NCBI GenBank assembly: GCA_039960995.1
Contig: JBDVKF010000072.1
Coordinates: 37,875-101,874 of the forward strand
Length of the DNA stretch: 64,000 bases
Direction of reading: 5' to 3'
Source of the DNA: JABSSA01 sp039960995
GTDB taxonomy: Bacteria; Pseudomonadota; Alphaproteobacteria; Rhodobacterales; Rhodobacteraceae
Positions 51,757 through 60,602 of the stretch are shown here, one piece after another (the stretch's first letter is position 1; each line of letters begins with the position of its first letter). The notes beneath the pieces were generated by a model, which did no database searches, was not told where the DNA came from, and saw nothing but the letters and a program-made list of their open reading frames with translations. The position numbers and the translations under genes are program-made.

Positions 51757-52686
51757 TTAGGCAGCGTTGACCGGGGTGGCGGCTGATCCGCCATTTTCAA
51801 TAGCCCAGTGAGCATTCGTCTTAATACCTCCCAATGGGAAGAAGTGCACCCGGGTAACGTTGAAGTCAGGATTCTCGGCCTTGTGTGCCGCCAATTCGGT
51901 CAGAACGTCTGTTGGTTCAAAGGGTAACAGCAGTTTTGTTACGTCTTTGGCGCGGCGCTGCAAAACGCGAAGGGACGCACCGACGCCACATGCGATCGAG
52001 AATTTGATCAAAGTTTGCAACTTGGCCGGACCTGCGATTCCAATATGAATCGGCAAATCGATGCCTGAATCCTTTAGATTGTTCGCCCAATCAATGATCG
52101 GTCCGCTTTCGAAAGCAAACTGTGTGGCAATCGCCATTTCCGCGTCTGTTTGCTCTGAAAACGATTGCTTCCATTTCAACGCAGCATCAACGTTTGTCCG
52201 GGTTCCGTCAGGATCAATGTCTTTGTTGCCTTCGGGGTGCCCGGCAACATGCAGCCGTTTGAAACCCGCTTTGTCGAACGCACCTGTCTCAAGCAAGCTT
52301 ATAGAGCTATCAAATTCCCCATACGGTGCATCAACACCACCAGCCAGAAGAAGAGCTTGTTCCACATCGGCTTCGCCTTGATACCGTGCAATCCAATCAT
52401 CCAAGGTTGCCCTGTCTTTGATGATCCGAGCAGGGAAATGCGGCATTACCGAAAACCCGTCGCTGTTTAAACGCGCGGCAGTGCGAACCATGTCCTCGAT
52501 AGGTGTGCCTTCAATATGCGCGATGTAAACACGCGTCTTTGCCGGAAGAAGGTCGCGGAAATCCGCGACTTTCTCAGCAGTCCGGGGCATGACTTCGATT
52601 GAGAAGTCTTGCAGGAACATTTCAACTTCTGGCGTCAGTCGGCCCGAAACAGGACCTGTGTCCGACTTGAATTTAAGCAATGCCAT
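51757..52686 (-). CDS. methylenetetrahydrofolate reductase-like protein
   Basis: 309 residues with the flavin-containing MetF barrel: SIEVMPRTAEKVADF, MPHFPARIIKD, LLLAGGVDAPYGEF and the cofactor region HVAGHPEGNKD. It would oxidise or reduce the C1 unit on folate. It is placed between the methyltransferase and the small 'virulence factor' protein, a trio I associate with methyl-group use from methylated amines in roseobacters. Confidence 0.85.
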   Translation of the reverse strand: MALLKFKSDTGPVSGRLTPEVEMFLQDFSIEVMPRTAEKVADFRDLLPAKTRVYIAHIEGTPIEDMVRTAARLNSDGFSVMPHFPARIIKDRATLDDWIARYQGEADVEQALLLAGGVDAPYGEFDSSISLLETGAFDKAGFKRLHVAGHPEGNKDIDPDGTRTNVDAALKWKQSFSEQTDAEMAIATQFAFESGPIIDWANNLKDSGIDLPIHIGIAGPAKLQTLIKFSIACGVGASLRVLQRRAKDVTKLLLPFEPTDVLTELAAHKAENPDFNVTRVHFFPLGGIKTNAHWAIENGGSAATPVNAA

Positions 52687-52731
52687 GTTGTCTGCTCCTT
52701 GTTTCGGGATTGTTGCGGTGGGTTTTAGTGA

Positions 52732-53028
52732 TCAGGCCCAACCGTCGTTTGCAATCAGCGTCATTATCCGCTCTTTGTCATATTCAGTTTCAAGACGTTC
52801 CGCTTCTGCGGCAACGATTTCTGCGGGATCACCTGCCACTTCGTAAGGCGGCGCTTTTCGCCACTCAGCCAGATACGCGTCAGAATCGTCTGCTCCGACT
52901 TTCATCGCAGCCCGATCGATTGCTTGTTCAAAGCGTTCTGCCAATTGCCGCTTGGCTCCACGACGACCTTTACCCACAATCACTTGGGCAGGGATGTCTC
53001 GCCAAAAGACGACCGTTACGTCAGGCAT
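52732..53028 (-). CDS. small 'virulence factor' domain protein
   Basis: 98 residues. The pattern VVFWRDIPAQVIVGKGRRGAKR, SDAYLAEWRK, and a charged C-terminus matches the PF13769-type 'virulence factor' family, which despite its name regularly accompanies folate methyltransferase genes. Function unknown. It is 45 bases upstream of metF and probably first in the operon. Confidence 0.75.
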   Translation of the reverse strand: MPDVTVVFWRDIPAQVIVGKGRRGAKRQLAERFEQAIDRAAMKVGADDSDAYLAEWRKAPPYEVAGDPAEIVAAEAERLETEYDKERIMTLIANDGWA

Positions 53029-53246
53029 CTGATTCCTCCAGTTCTCTTTTCCTCACTAATCCCAACATCTCTGTCGGTTTCGCTCATTTTCGACACGACA
53101 CAGCACACACGCGACGTTCACCAAATTAGGTGAGCTGAATCCAACTCTTGCACAACCAATCGAACAACACGTTTTATCACAAGGCTTGCGCGGCTCATGG
53201 GTTGCTCCTATCCTTAACTCAACTCGTAATGAAAGGCGCAAATGAC

Positions 53247-54353
53247 ATGGCGCCAAAGCGTCCCAGCGGTGAGGGCGCGCTCGAAAAAAGGAACGAAGCG
53301 CGACCCGCGTCGCGTGCCGATGACTCGCCTGATCTGTATGCAGCGCTCGATCTCGGTACGAATTCTTGTCGGATGTTGATTGCTGCGCCTGAGGGCGCAG
53401 GCTTTCGGGTTGTCGACAGCTTCTCTAAATCGGTGCAACTTGGAAGTGGTTTGGAACAATCAGGGCGTCTGTCACGTGGTTCGATGACACGCACCATCCA
53501 AGCCCTGCGGATCTGTCAGCAAAAACTGAAACGACATCGCGTCAAACATAAGCGCCTTGTTGCAACCGAAGCATGCAGACGTGCCGATAATGCCAAAGAA
53601 TTCATCACTCGGGTGCACAAGGAAACCGGGTTGATGCTAGACATCATTGCCGCCGAAGAAGAAGCGCGCCTTGCCGTGATATCTTGCGCGCCTTTGGTCA
53701 GCCCCAAAACCGAACATTTAATGGTTGTTGATATTGGCGGCGGGTCGACCGAACTGGTTTGGATCGATCTATCCAACGTCGGCAAACGCAAACGCAAAAA
53801 AGCGATCATGGGCATCCGCGCAGGGTTTAAAGACACGATCCAGCGCTCAGGCGCGAAAGTCATTGACTGGATCAGCGTTCCATTGGGGGTCGCCACGCTG
53901 CGCGATCAATTTATGGACGTCGAAGACGACGCCGCACGATTTGCATTGATGAGTTGGTTTTTCGAGGAAAATCTTGCCGACTTCGCACCATATCATGACA
54001 CGGAAACCCATGACCGTTTCCAAATCGTTGGCACATCGGGCACGGTCACAACTGTCGCCGCATCCCATCTTGGCCTCAAACGATATGATCGCACAAAGGT
54101 CGATGGATTGCGAATGACATCCGAACAAATCGATTCCGTGATACGAAGCTACTTGACGATGGGACCCTCAGGGCGCAGATCAGACCCTCGCATTGGACAG
54201 GATCGTCAAGCCTTGATCATGTCCGGTGCTGCGATTTTGCAGGCTTTGATGCGATGCTGGCCAACGGACAGGCTATCCGTTGCGGACCGGGGATTGCGTG
54301 AAGGGCTTTTATATTCACAAATGAACGCAAACAGCGTACTGGCCGACGAGTAA
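53247..54353 (+). CDS. exopolyphosphatase/pppGpp phosphohydrolase family (Ppx/GppA)
   Basis: 368 residues. The actin-like ATPase fold is shown by YAALDLGTNSCRMLIA, VVDIGGGSTELVW and IVGTSGTVTTVAA. The enzyme hydrolyses polyphosphate or pppGpp. The start is uncertain: ATG 53247 follows AAAGG, ATG 53229 is in frame but without a site. Residues 1-30 are a charged, probably disordered extension. rlmE follows after 12 bases, a frequent pairing in Rhodobacterales. Confidence 0.85.
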   Translation: MAPKRPSGEGALEKRNEARPASRADDSPDLYAALDLGTNSCRMLIAAPEGAGFRVVDSFSKSVQLGSGLEQSGRLSRGSMTRTIQALRICQQKLKRHRVKHKRLVATEACRRADNAKEFITRVHKETGLMLDIIAAEEEARLAVISCAPLVSPKTEHLMVVDIGGGSTELVWIDLSNVGKRKRKKAIMGIRAGFKDTIQRSGAKVIDWISVPLGVATLRDQFMDVEDDAARFALMSWFFEENLADFAPYHDTETHDRFQIVGTSGTVTTVAASHLGLKRYDRTKVDGLRMTSEQIDSVIRSYLTMGPSGRRSDPRIGQDRQALIMSGAAILQALMRCWPTDRLSVADRGLREGLLYSQMNANSVLADE

Positions 54354-54365
54354 CAGAGACAAGTC

Positions 54366-55076
54366 ATGGCAAAAAACACTTCAGGACGCGGACAAAGAGA
54401 CCTCAAGGTCAAAGTAAAATCAGCACGCGGGCGGACCAACAGTTCGACCCGCTGGTTGCAGCGTCAACTGAATGACCCTTACGTGAAACGGGCGACAGCC
54501 GAAGGATACCGGGGCAGGGCCGCGTTCAAGATTCTTGAGCTTGATGAAAAATATCGGTTTCTTGTACCGGGCGCGCGGGTTGTCGATCTTGGGTGTGCTC
54601 CGGGTGGGTGGTGCCAGATCGCCGTGAAACGCACCAACGCGCTTGGCGACCGATCCGACAAGGCCAAAGGTTTTATTTTGGGTATCGATATCCAAGAAGT
54701 CGACCCAATCGCCGGCGTGGACCTGTATCAGCTCGACTTTCTGGAAGACGATGCCGATTTAAGAGTCAAAGAATGGCTAGGCGGCGAGGCAGACGTCGTT
54801 ATGTCAGACATGGCCGCATCTTCATCGGGCCACAAACAAACGGACCACTTGCGTATTATCGCATTATGCGAAGCGGCTGCGTATTTCGCTTTTGACGTTC
54901 TAACCGTTGGGGGAACGTTTGTGGCAAAAGTGCTGGCTGGTGGTGCCGAAGGCGAATTGCAAAAGCTTCTAAAGCGGCGCTTTGAAAAGGTCGCCAACGT
55001 AAAACCACCAGCATCACGCTCGGACAGTTCTGAAAAATTCGTCGTTGCGACAGGGTTTCGCGGCCCCGAAATTTAG
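54366..55076 (+). CDS. rlmE: 23S rRNA 2'-O-ribose U2552 methyltransferase
   Basis: 236 residues. SAM-binding motif VVDLGCAPGGWCQ and the catalytic K-D-K-E set (RAAFKILEL, MSDMA, FVAKVL and the later Glu) are intact. A basic N-terminus (GQRDLKVKVKSARGR) would contact rRNA. RlmE modifies the A-site loop late in large-subunit assembly. Confidence 0.92.
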   Translation: MAKNTSGRGQRDLKVKVKSARGRTNSSTRWLQRQLNDPYVKRATAEGYRGRAAFKILELDEKYRFLVPGARVVDLGCAPGGWCQIAVKRTNALGDRSDKAKGFILGIDIQEVDPIAGVDLYQLDFLEDDADLRVKEWLGGEADVVMSDMAASSSGHKQTDHLRIIALCEAAAYFAFDVLTVGGTFVAKVLAGGAEGELQKLLKRRFEKVANVKPPASRSDSSEKFVVATGFRGPEI

Positions 55077-55132
55077 CCCGGCAAACGCCGCGTGCGACCT
55101 TCATTCGATCTAGAAACAATGTCGAAGAGGCT

Positions 55133-55333
55133 TCAGCCTCGAGCGAACAGTGATTCAACTGCGCGAATGCGAACGTTTTCGAAGTCTTCCGGTGACAAAC
55201 TTGGACCACGCTTCTGAGGCGAAACAGCGGCTTGGGGAATCTCTTCGAATTTCCCTTGGTTCAAAAGTTCAAACAGACGGGTATGCCCAGTGTCTCGTGC
55301 GTGTTGCATAACGTTTAACCTAAAAAATCTCAA
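55133..55333 (-). CDS. hypothetical small protein
   Basis: 66 residues from the first Met, 58 from the Met at residue 9. Not recognised. Soluble and charged (LFELLNQGKFEEIPQAAVSP, EDFENVRIRAVESLFARG). An FNR-type palindrome lies about 80 bases upstream, which is some support for a real promoter. It could still be a chance frame. Confidence 0.4.
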   Translation of the reverse strand: MRFFRLNVMQHARDTGHTRLFELLNQGKFEEIPQAAVSPQKRGPSLSPEDFENVRIRAVESLFARG

Positions 55334-55681
55334 CTGAGAAAAGGTTAATTAACCATCTAGGCGCGAATTAGGCGTCAAAAGGGCAAATGAACAAATTCAC
55401 ACTAAAATATTGATGTAAATCAATATTACAAATTTAAAAAACCGAAAATCTTCTTTGAACACGTTACATTGTCGGTCAAATCTTGACCTTAGGTAAAGAT
55501 ATTGAACACATTCGCAAACTAAAACGCGCCCCTTCGAACTCTGCTCAACAGACCAGCTCCTTGAACGCATAATTATGAGCATGGTTGCCGCCAAAGCGAT
55601 GTCCGGCCCATCCCATCCGATAGCTTGACAGAAAGTTACCGAAAGACATGGTAAGAGTGGCAATCTTTAAAGGGCAGTCGC
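55334..55681. other. AT-rich intergenic region with FNR-type box
   Basis: Nearly 350 bases, visibly richer in A and T than its surroundings, between the small minus-strand gene and the amidohydrolase. Apart from the palindrome at 55406-55427 no gene or RNA is seen. Confidence 0.6.
55410..55423. promoter_or_regulatory. FNR/FnrL-type box TTGATGTAAATCAA
   Basis: A perfect TTGAT-N4-ATCAA palindrome, extended to nine-base arms (AATATTGAT/ATCAATATT). It is about 80-105 bases from the start of the small minus-strand gene and 260 from the amidohydrolase. Confidence 0.6.
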
Positions 55682-56914
55682 TTGTCTCATACACTTTTTC
55701 AAAATGCCAAAATAGTCGATGCACGCCAATCGGAACCAATCGAAGGGCATGTGTTGATCGAAGATGGTCGAATAAAAGAGATATCGACGTCACCGCTACA
55801 CATAGAGTCTGGACAGGTCATTGATCTAAAGGGGCTGTATCTCATGCCCGGTTTGATTGATGCCCATGTGCATGTAAAAGCCTCGTCGCTTGATTTCGCG
55901 CAAATGGCGCGAACCCAGCCTTCATACCTATTCGCCGGTGCCACACAGATCATGAAAGGTATGTTAAATCGCGGCTTTACCACGGTGCGTGATGCATGTG
56001 GTGCAGATCGCGGATTGGCAGATGCCGTTGATGAAGGGTTGCTTGCTGGACCACGGTTGAAAGTGTGTGGGTTGGCCCTGAGCCAAACCGGCGGGCATTC
56101 CGACACGAGGTCCAGAAACGAATGGAGCGCACCTGCCGCAAATGAGCGTCATAACGCAATGCACCCATTTGGACGGATTGCGGATGGCGTTGACGAATGC
56201 CGACGAGCTGCGCGGGATGAACTGCGCAAAGGGGCGCATCACGTTAAGATCATGGCAGGCGGTGGCGTGTCTTCGCCGTCTGATCCGATTGAGAATACGC
56301 AATATTGCATGGATGAACTCGAAGCAATTTGCGCAGAAGCCGCCGCGTGGCACACATATGCAATGGCGCACACCTATACGCCAGAGGCGATATCAATGGC
56401 AGTCCGCGCCGGCGTGCGTACAGTCGAACACTGCAACCTGATAGACAAGGCAACCGCCGAACTGGTCGCACAAAAGGGCGCATTTCATGTACCCACCAAC
56501 ATTACCTATTGGGCCCTAAACAAACACGGTGCTGAATTTGGGTTTCCCCAGGTGTCTATCGACAAGCTGGGTATGATCGTTGACACTGGCTTGTCCTCGA
56601 TTGAGATCAGTAAGACCGCTGGCGTTCAGATTGGCTTTGGCACAGATTTACTTGGACCATGCCATGTGTATCAAGCCAATGAATTTGCGCTGACTGCAGA
56701 GGTTTTGGGAAATAAAGGGGCCTTGGCAACCTCACTTGAGGTTAATCCAAAAATCATGGGCATTCCGGATATTGGTCGGATGGAACCGGGCTACATTGCG
56801 GATGTTATCGTCGTGAAAGGCAATCCGATGGATGACATCCACGTCCTTGAAAACGATGGCGCACAAATCCCACTCGTTATGCAGGGTGGGCGTATTGTGA
56901 AGGACAACCGTTAA
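55682..56914 (+). CDS. amidohydrolase family protein (imidazolonepropionase/prolidase-like)
   Basis: 410 residues starting at TTG. Metal ligands are shown by DAHVHVKAS, the probable carboxylated Lys in HHVKIMAGGG, His in YAMAHTYTPEA and in VEHCNLID, and Asp in FGTDLLG. The group includes Xaa-Pro dipeptidases and related amide hydrolases. A peptide-type ABC importer follows, so the natural substrate is probably an imported dipeptide or acylated amino acid. The TTG start has AAGGG about eight bases upstream. Confidence 0.8.
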   Translation: MSHTLFQNAKIVDARQSEPIEGHVLIEDGRIKEISTSPLHIESGQVIDLKGLYLMPGLIDAHVHVKASSLDFAQMARTQPSYLFAGATQIMKGMLNRGFTTVRDACGADRGLADAVDEGLLAGPRLKVCGLALSQTGGHSDTRSRNEWSAPAANERHNAMHPFGRIADGVDECRRAARDELRKGAHHVKIMAGGGVSSPSDPIENTQYCMDELEAICAEAAAWHTYAMAHTYTPEAISMAVRAGVRTVEHCNLIDKATAELVAQKGAFHVPTNITYWALNKHGAEFGFPQVSIDKLGMIVDTGLSSIEISKTAGVQIGFGTDLLGPCHVYQANEFALTAEVLGNKGALATSLEVNPKIMGIPDIGRMEPGYIADVIVVKGNPMDDIHVLENDGAQIPLVMQGGRIVKDNR

Positions 56915-57056
56915 CAGTCGACGAAACTGATTATCGCTTAGCCGGACAATTTGGATTTCAACGGAATTGTAGTGCGTTCATCACTTTATCGTAGACAACT
57001 GAAAATTGTGCAGCAAAGCTCAAGACATAAAAACAATATGTAGGGAGCGAAGACAC

Positions 57057-58631
57057 ATGATCTTCAAACAGAAACTGACAACTGCGTTGCTGTTATCTGC
57101 GGCTGTTGTTGTGGCACCATTGGCGGCAAGTGCTGAAAATGTACTGCGCTGGACCAGCCAAGGGGATGCGTTGACACTTGACCCGCATTCGCAAAACGAA
57201 GGTCCAACAAACGCAATGAACTCAATGATTTATGAGTCGCTTGTTGGACGTAACGCGGAACTTGAATTGGAACCTGAGCTTGCTGAACGCTGGGAAGCCG
57301 GAGAAGACGGATGGACGTTTTATCTGCGCAAGGGCATCAAGTTTCACAATGGCGAAGACCTAACAGCCGAAGATGTCGTGTTCTCATTTAATCGCGCAAA
57401 TGCAGAAGCGTCTGATTTTAAGGAACAGGCTAAAAACGTGATCTCGGTCGAAGTGATCGACGATCATACTGTTAAGTTGAAAACAGACGGGCCGAACCCA
57501 ATTTTGGCCAATCAGATGACCACGATTTTTATCATGGACAGCGGTTGGGCCGAGGCCAATGACGTCGTTTTACCGCAAGACTTCAAAGCTCAAGAAGAAA
57601 ACTATGCGGTGCGCAACACCAATGGCACGGGCCCGTTTAAAGTGGTCAGCCGCGCACCTGAAGAACTGACCGTTTTGGAACGCAACACAGATTGGTGGGG
57701 CAACGACATATTCCCCGGAAACATCGACAAGATCGAATACCGCCCAATCACAAATGCGGCGACACGGGTTGCTGCGTTGTTGTCAGGTGAAGTCGATTTC
57801 GTTCTTGATCCACCGCTCCAAGATCTCAAACGCATCGAAGGTGCGGACGGGTTGAAAACATCGACTATTGCCCAAATTCGGTCGATCTTTTTCGGAATGG
57901 ACCAAGGCGTCGACGAGCTGCGCACATCTTCGGTCAAGGGCGCAAACCCGTTTAAAGACAAGCGTGTACGCGAAGCATTTAACCTTGCCATCGACAAAGC
58001 CGCGATCCAGCGTGTCGTTATGGAAGGTTTGTCCTTCCCAACAGCGATGATCACACCACCCGGTGTGTTGGGCAATACGCCTGAACTGGACGAGCCCTAT
58101 GGTTTCGACGTCGAAAAGGCCAAGGGACTGTTGGCTGAGGCAGGATATGGTGACGGGTTCTCGATCCAGTTGGATTGCCCAAACAACCGCTACAACAATG
58201 ATGAAAAGATTTGTCAGGCGGCCGTTTCGATGTTGGCCAAAATCGGTGTTGATGTGAGTTTGGATGCAATTCCAAAAGCACAACACTTCCCGAAAATTCA
58301 GAACCGCACGTCAGATTTCTACCTGCTGGGGTGGGGCGTTCCAACTTTGGACAGCCACTATGTGTTCTCGTATCTTTTGGACACTGAAGGGTCGTGGAAT
58401 GCCACAGGTTATTCCAATGGACGCGTTGATGAGATCACAAACGCCATCACAACCGAAACAGATTTGACCAAGCGGACAGCGATGATCGACGAAGCCTGGC
58501 AGATCATTAAATCGGACATTCCTTACTTGCCGGTTCATCACCAAGTTTTGGCTTGGGGCATGACCGAAAATCTGGAAATACCAATTGCGTCGGATGATGC
58601 ATTGCGTCCTCGTTACGCGGTTATGAAGTAA
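57057..58631 (+). CDS. peptide/nickel-type ABC transporter substrate-binding protein
   Basis: 524 residues from ATG 57057, with signal peptide (TTALLLSAAVVVAPLAASA). SBP family 5 motifs include LTLDPHSQNEGPT, NTNGTGPFKVVSRAPEE and the VREAFNLAIDKAAI helix. GGGAG precedes the start. It lies 142 bases after the amidohydrolase, in the same direction, and is followed by a hairpin and the permease genes. Confidence 0.9.
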   Translation: MIFKQKLTTALLLSAAVVVAPLAASAENVLRWTSQGDALTLDPHSQNEGPTNAMNSMIYESLVGRNAELELEPELAERWEAGEDGWTFYLRKGIKFHNGEDLTAEDVVFSFNRANAEASDFKEQAKNVISVEVIDDHTVKLKTDGPNPILANQMTTIFIMDSGWAEANDVVLPQDFKAQEENYAVRNTNGTGPFKVVSRAPEELTVLERNTDWWGNDIFPGNIDKIEYRPITNAATRVAALLSGEVDFVLDPPLQDLKRIEGADGLKTSTIAQIRSIFFGMDQGVDELRTSSVKGANPFKDKRVREAFNLAIDKAAIQRVVMEGLSFPTAMITPPGVLGNTPELDEPYGFDVEKAKGLLAEAGYGDGFSIQLDCPNNRYNNDEKICQAAVSMLAKIGVDVSLDAIPKAQHFPKIQNRTSDFYLLGWGVPTLDSHYVFSYLLDTEGSWNATGYSNGRVDEITNAITTETDLTKRTAMIDEAWQIIKSDIPYLPVHHQVLAWGMTENLEIPIASDDALRPRYAVMK

Positions 58632-58641
58632 GTCTAACAGC

Positions 58642-58670
58642 GCGGAGCGGCTCAGCCTGGGTCGCTCCGC
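58642..58670 (+). other. intercistronic hairpin between binding protein and permease
   Basis: GCGGAGCG (58642-58649) pairs exactly with CGCTCCGC (58663-58670) around a 13-base loop, without a T-run. It has the same position and likely role as the hairpin at 19495-19517. Confidence 0.65.
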
Positions 58671-58693
58671 ACGCAAAGGTCCGGTTCATTTAA

Positions 58694-59662
58694 ATGCTAT
58701 TTTTCATTCTGAAACGGCTGGCCCAGTCGCTTTTAGTCATGGCTGTTGTCTCAGCTGTCAGCTTTTCGCTGTTCAACTTCGTCGGCGACCCCGTCAATAA
58801 TATGGTTGGTCAAGATGCCACGCGTGAACAACGCGTCGAAATCCGCGAAAAACTAGGCTTAAATGATCCGGTGTTGACACAATACACCCGGTTTATTGCC
58901 AACGCGGTTCAGGGCGAATTTGGCCTGTCTTATCGCATACGTCGCCCCGTCGACACGCTGATCATGGAACGCTTGCCCGCAACGCTGGAATTGGTCTTTG
59001 TATCCGCCATCATCGCTCTGGTCGTCGGGATAGGATTAGGTGTCTATACTGGCATCCGCCGCAATACTTGGATGTCGCGCGGGATTCTTTCGTTTTCATT
59101 GGTCGGGGTTAGTCTGCCAACATTCATCATCGGCATTTCCCTAATCTATCTTTTTGCAGTTATTTTGCGATGGTTGCCGTCATCGGGGCGCAGTGGCACG
59201 GTCGATCTGGGGTTTTGGAAAACATCCTTGCTGACCGTGGACGGTTGGCGTGCAATCATACTGCCGTCGATTACCTTATCCTTGTTTCAGCTTACCCTGA
59301 TCTTGCGCCTTGTGCGTGCCGAAATGCTTGAGGTCATGCGCACCGACTATATCAAGTTCGCGCGTGCACGCGGATTAAGCGAACGATCCATTCATTTTGT
59401 ACATGCGCTGCGCAACACTTTGGTTCCTGTCATCACCATCATTGGCCTGAATATTGGCGGTTTGATTGCCTTTTCGGTCATCACGGAAACTGTGTTCCAA
59501 TGGCCGGGGACTGGGCTGATGTTCATTCAAGCCGTCGACTTTGTCGATGTGCCGATTATGTCAGCCTATCTGATGTTTGTGGCTTTGTTGTTTGTGGTCA
59601 TCAATCTGATCGTCGACATTTTATATTTCGTCGTCGATCCCCGAATTCGGCTTGGAGGCTGA
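58694..59662 (+). CDS. peptide-type ABC transporter permease (DppB family)
   Basis: 322 residues, six helices. The N-terminal MLFFILKRLAQSLLVM pattern and the EAA loop (YIKFARARGLSERSIHFVHALRN) are typical of DppB. It forms the channel with the next gene. Confidence 0.92.
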   Translation: MLFFILKRLAQSLLVMAVVSAVSFSLFNFVGDPVNNMVGQDATREQRVEIREKLGLNDPVLTQYTRFIANAVQGEFGLSYRIRRPVDTLIMERLPATLELVFVSAIIALVVGIGLGVYTGIRRNTWMSRGILSFSLVGVSLPTFIIGISLIYLFAVILRWLPSSGRSGTVDLGFWKTSLLTVDGWRAIILPSITLSLFQLTLILRLVRAEMLEVMRTDYIKFARARGLSERSIHFVHALRNTLVPVITIIGLNIGGLIAFSVITETVFQWPGTGLMFIQAVDFVDVPIMSAYLMFVALLFVVINLIVDILYFVVDPRIRLGG

Positions 59663-59663
59663 C

Positions 59664-60602
59664 ATGAACAATAGCCCCAACACGGGACCCATGTCGCGAT
59701 GGCAACGGATCAAAGACAACGACATCTTTTGGTCTTTCATCAACAGTCCCGGCGCAATGGTTGCCGCGGCCATAACTTTGATCTGCATACTTGGTGCGTT
59801 CGCCGCCCCATTGATCGCCCCGTTCAACCCGTTTGATCCGTCGCAAATTTCACTCTGGGACGGAAAGCTGCCGCCAGCGTGGGCCGAAGGTGGTCAATCG
59901 CAATACAAGTTAGGCACCGACAACCAAGGGCGCGATTTGCTGTCGACCATTTTATACGGGGGGCGGCTGTCCATCATCGTGGGCTTGGCCGCTGTGTTTC
60001 TGGGTATGGTTCTGGGCGTATCGCTTGGTGTTATTTCGGGTTATTTAGGAGGAACCGTCGACGCCGTGATTATGCGCATCGCAGATGTGCAGCTGACCAT
60101 ACCCGGCATCTTGCTTGCGATCCTGATTAATGGGATTGGCCGTGCGTTTTTACCGCTTGAGCTGCGCGATGACTTTGCAATCTATGTGGTCATAATCGCT
60201 ATTGGCCTGACGGACTGGCCGCAATTTGCACGTGTTGCGCGCGGTGCAACATTGGTCGAGGCCAACAAAGAATACGTACAAGCAGCCCGAGTTATTGGCT
60301 TGCCCGGATGGTTAATCATGATCCGACACATTTTCCCCAACACATTGCGGCCTGTGCTCGTCATTGCCACTATTGGTCTGGCTTTGGCGATCATATCTGA
60401 AGCAACGCTAAGTTTTTTGGGGCAGGGGATTCCACCCACAACACCGTCCCTTGGTACTCTGATCCGCGTCGGCAATGAATATCTGTTTTCGGGCCTCTGG
60501 TGGATCACATTCTTTCCCGCCATCGCACTTGTTGTACTGGTCTTTTCTGTGAACCTTTTGGGCGATTGGATGCGTGATGCGCTTAATCCGAAGTTACGAT
60601 GA
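59664..60602 (+). CDS. peptide-type ABC transporter permease (DppC family)
   Basis: 312 residues. LGTDNQGRDLLSTILYGGRLS is the DppC hallmark and EYVQAARVIGLPGWLIMIRHIFPN the EAA loop. GGAGG lies seven bases before the ATG. It overlaps the ATPase gene by four bases. Confidence 0.92.
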   Translation: MNNSPNTGPMSRWQRIKDNDIFWSFINSPGAMVAAAITLICILGAFAAPLIAPFNPFDPSQISLWDGKLPPAWAEGGQSQYKLGTDNQGRDLLSTILYGGRLSIIVGLAAVFLGMVLGVSLGVISGYLGGTVDAVIMRIADVQLTIPGILLAILINGIGRAFLPLELRDDFAIYVVIIAIGLTDWPQFARVARGATLVEANKEYVQAARVIGLPGWLIMIRHIFPNTLRPVLVIATIGLALAIISEATLSFLGQGIPPTTPSLGTLIRVGNEYLFSGLWWITFFPAIALVVLVFSVNLLGDWMRDALNPKLR

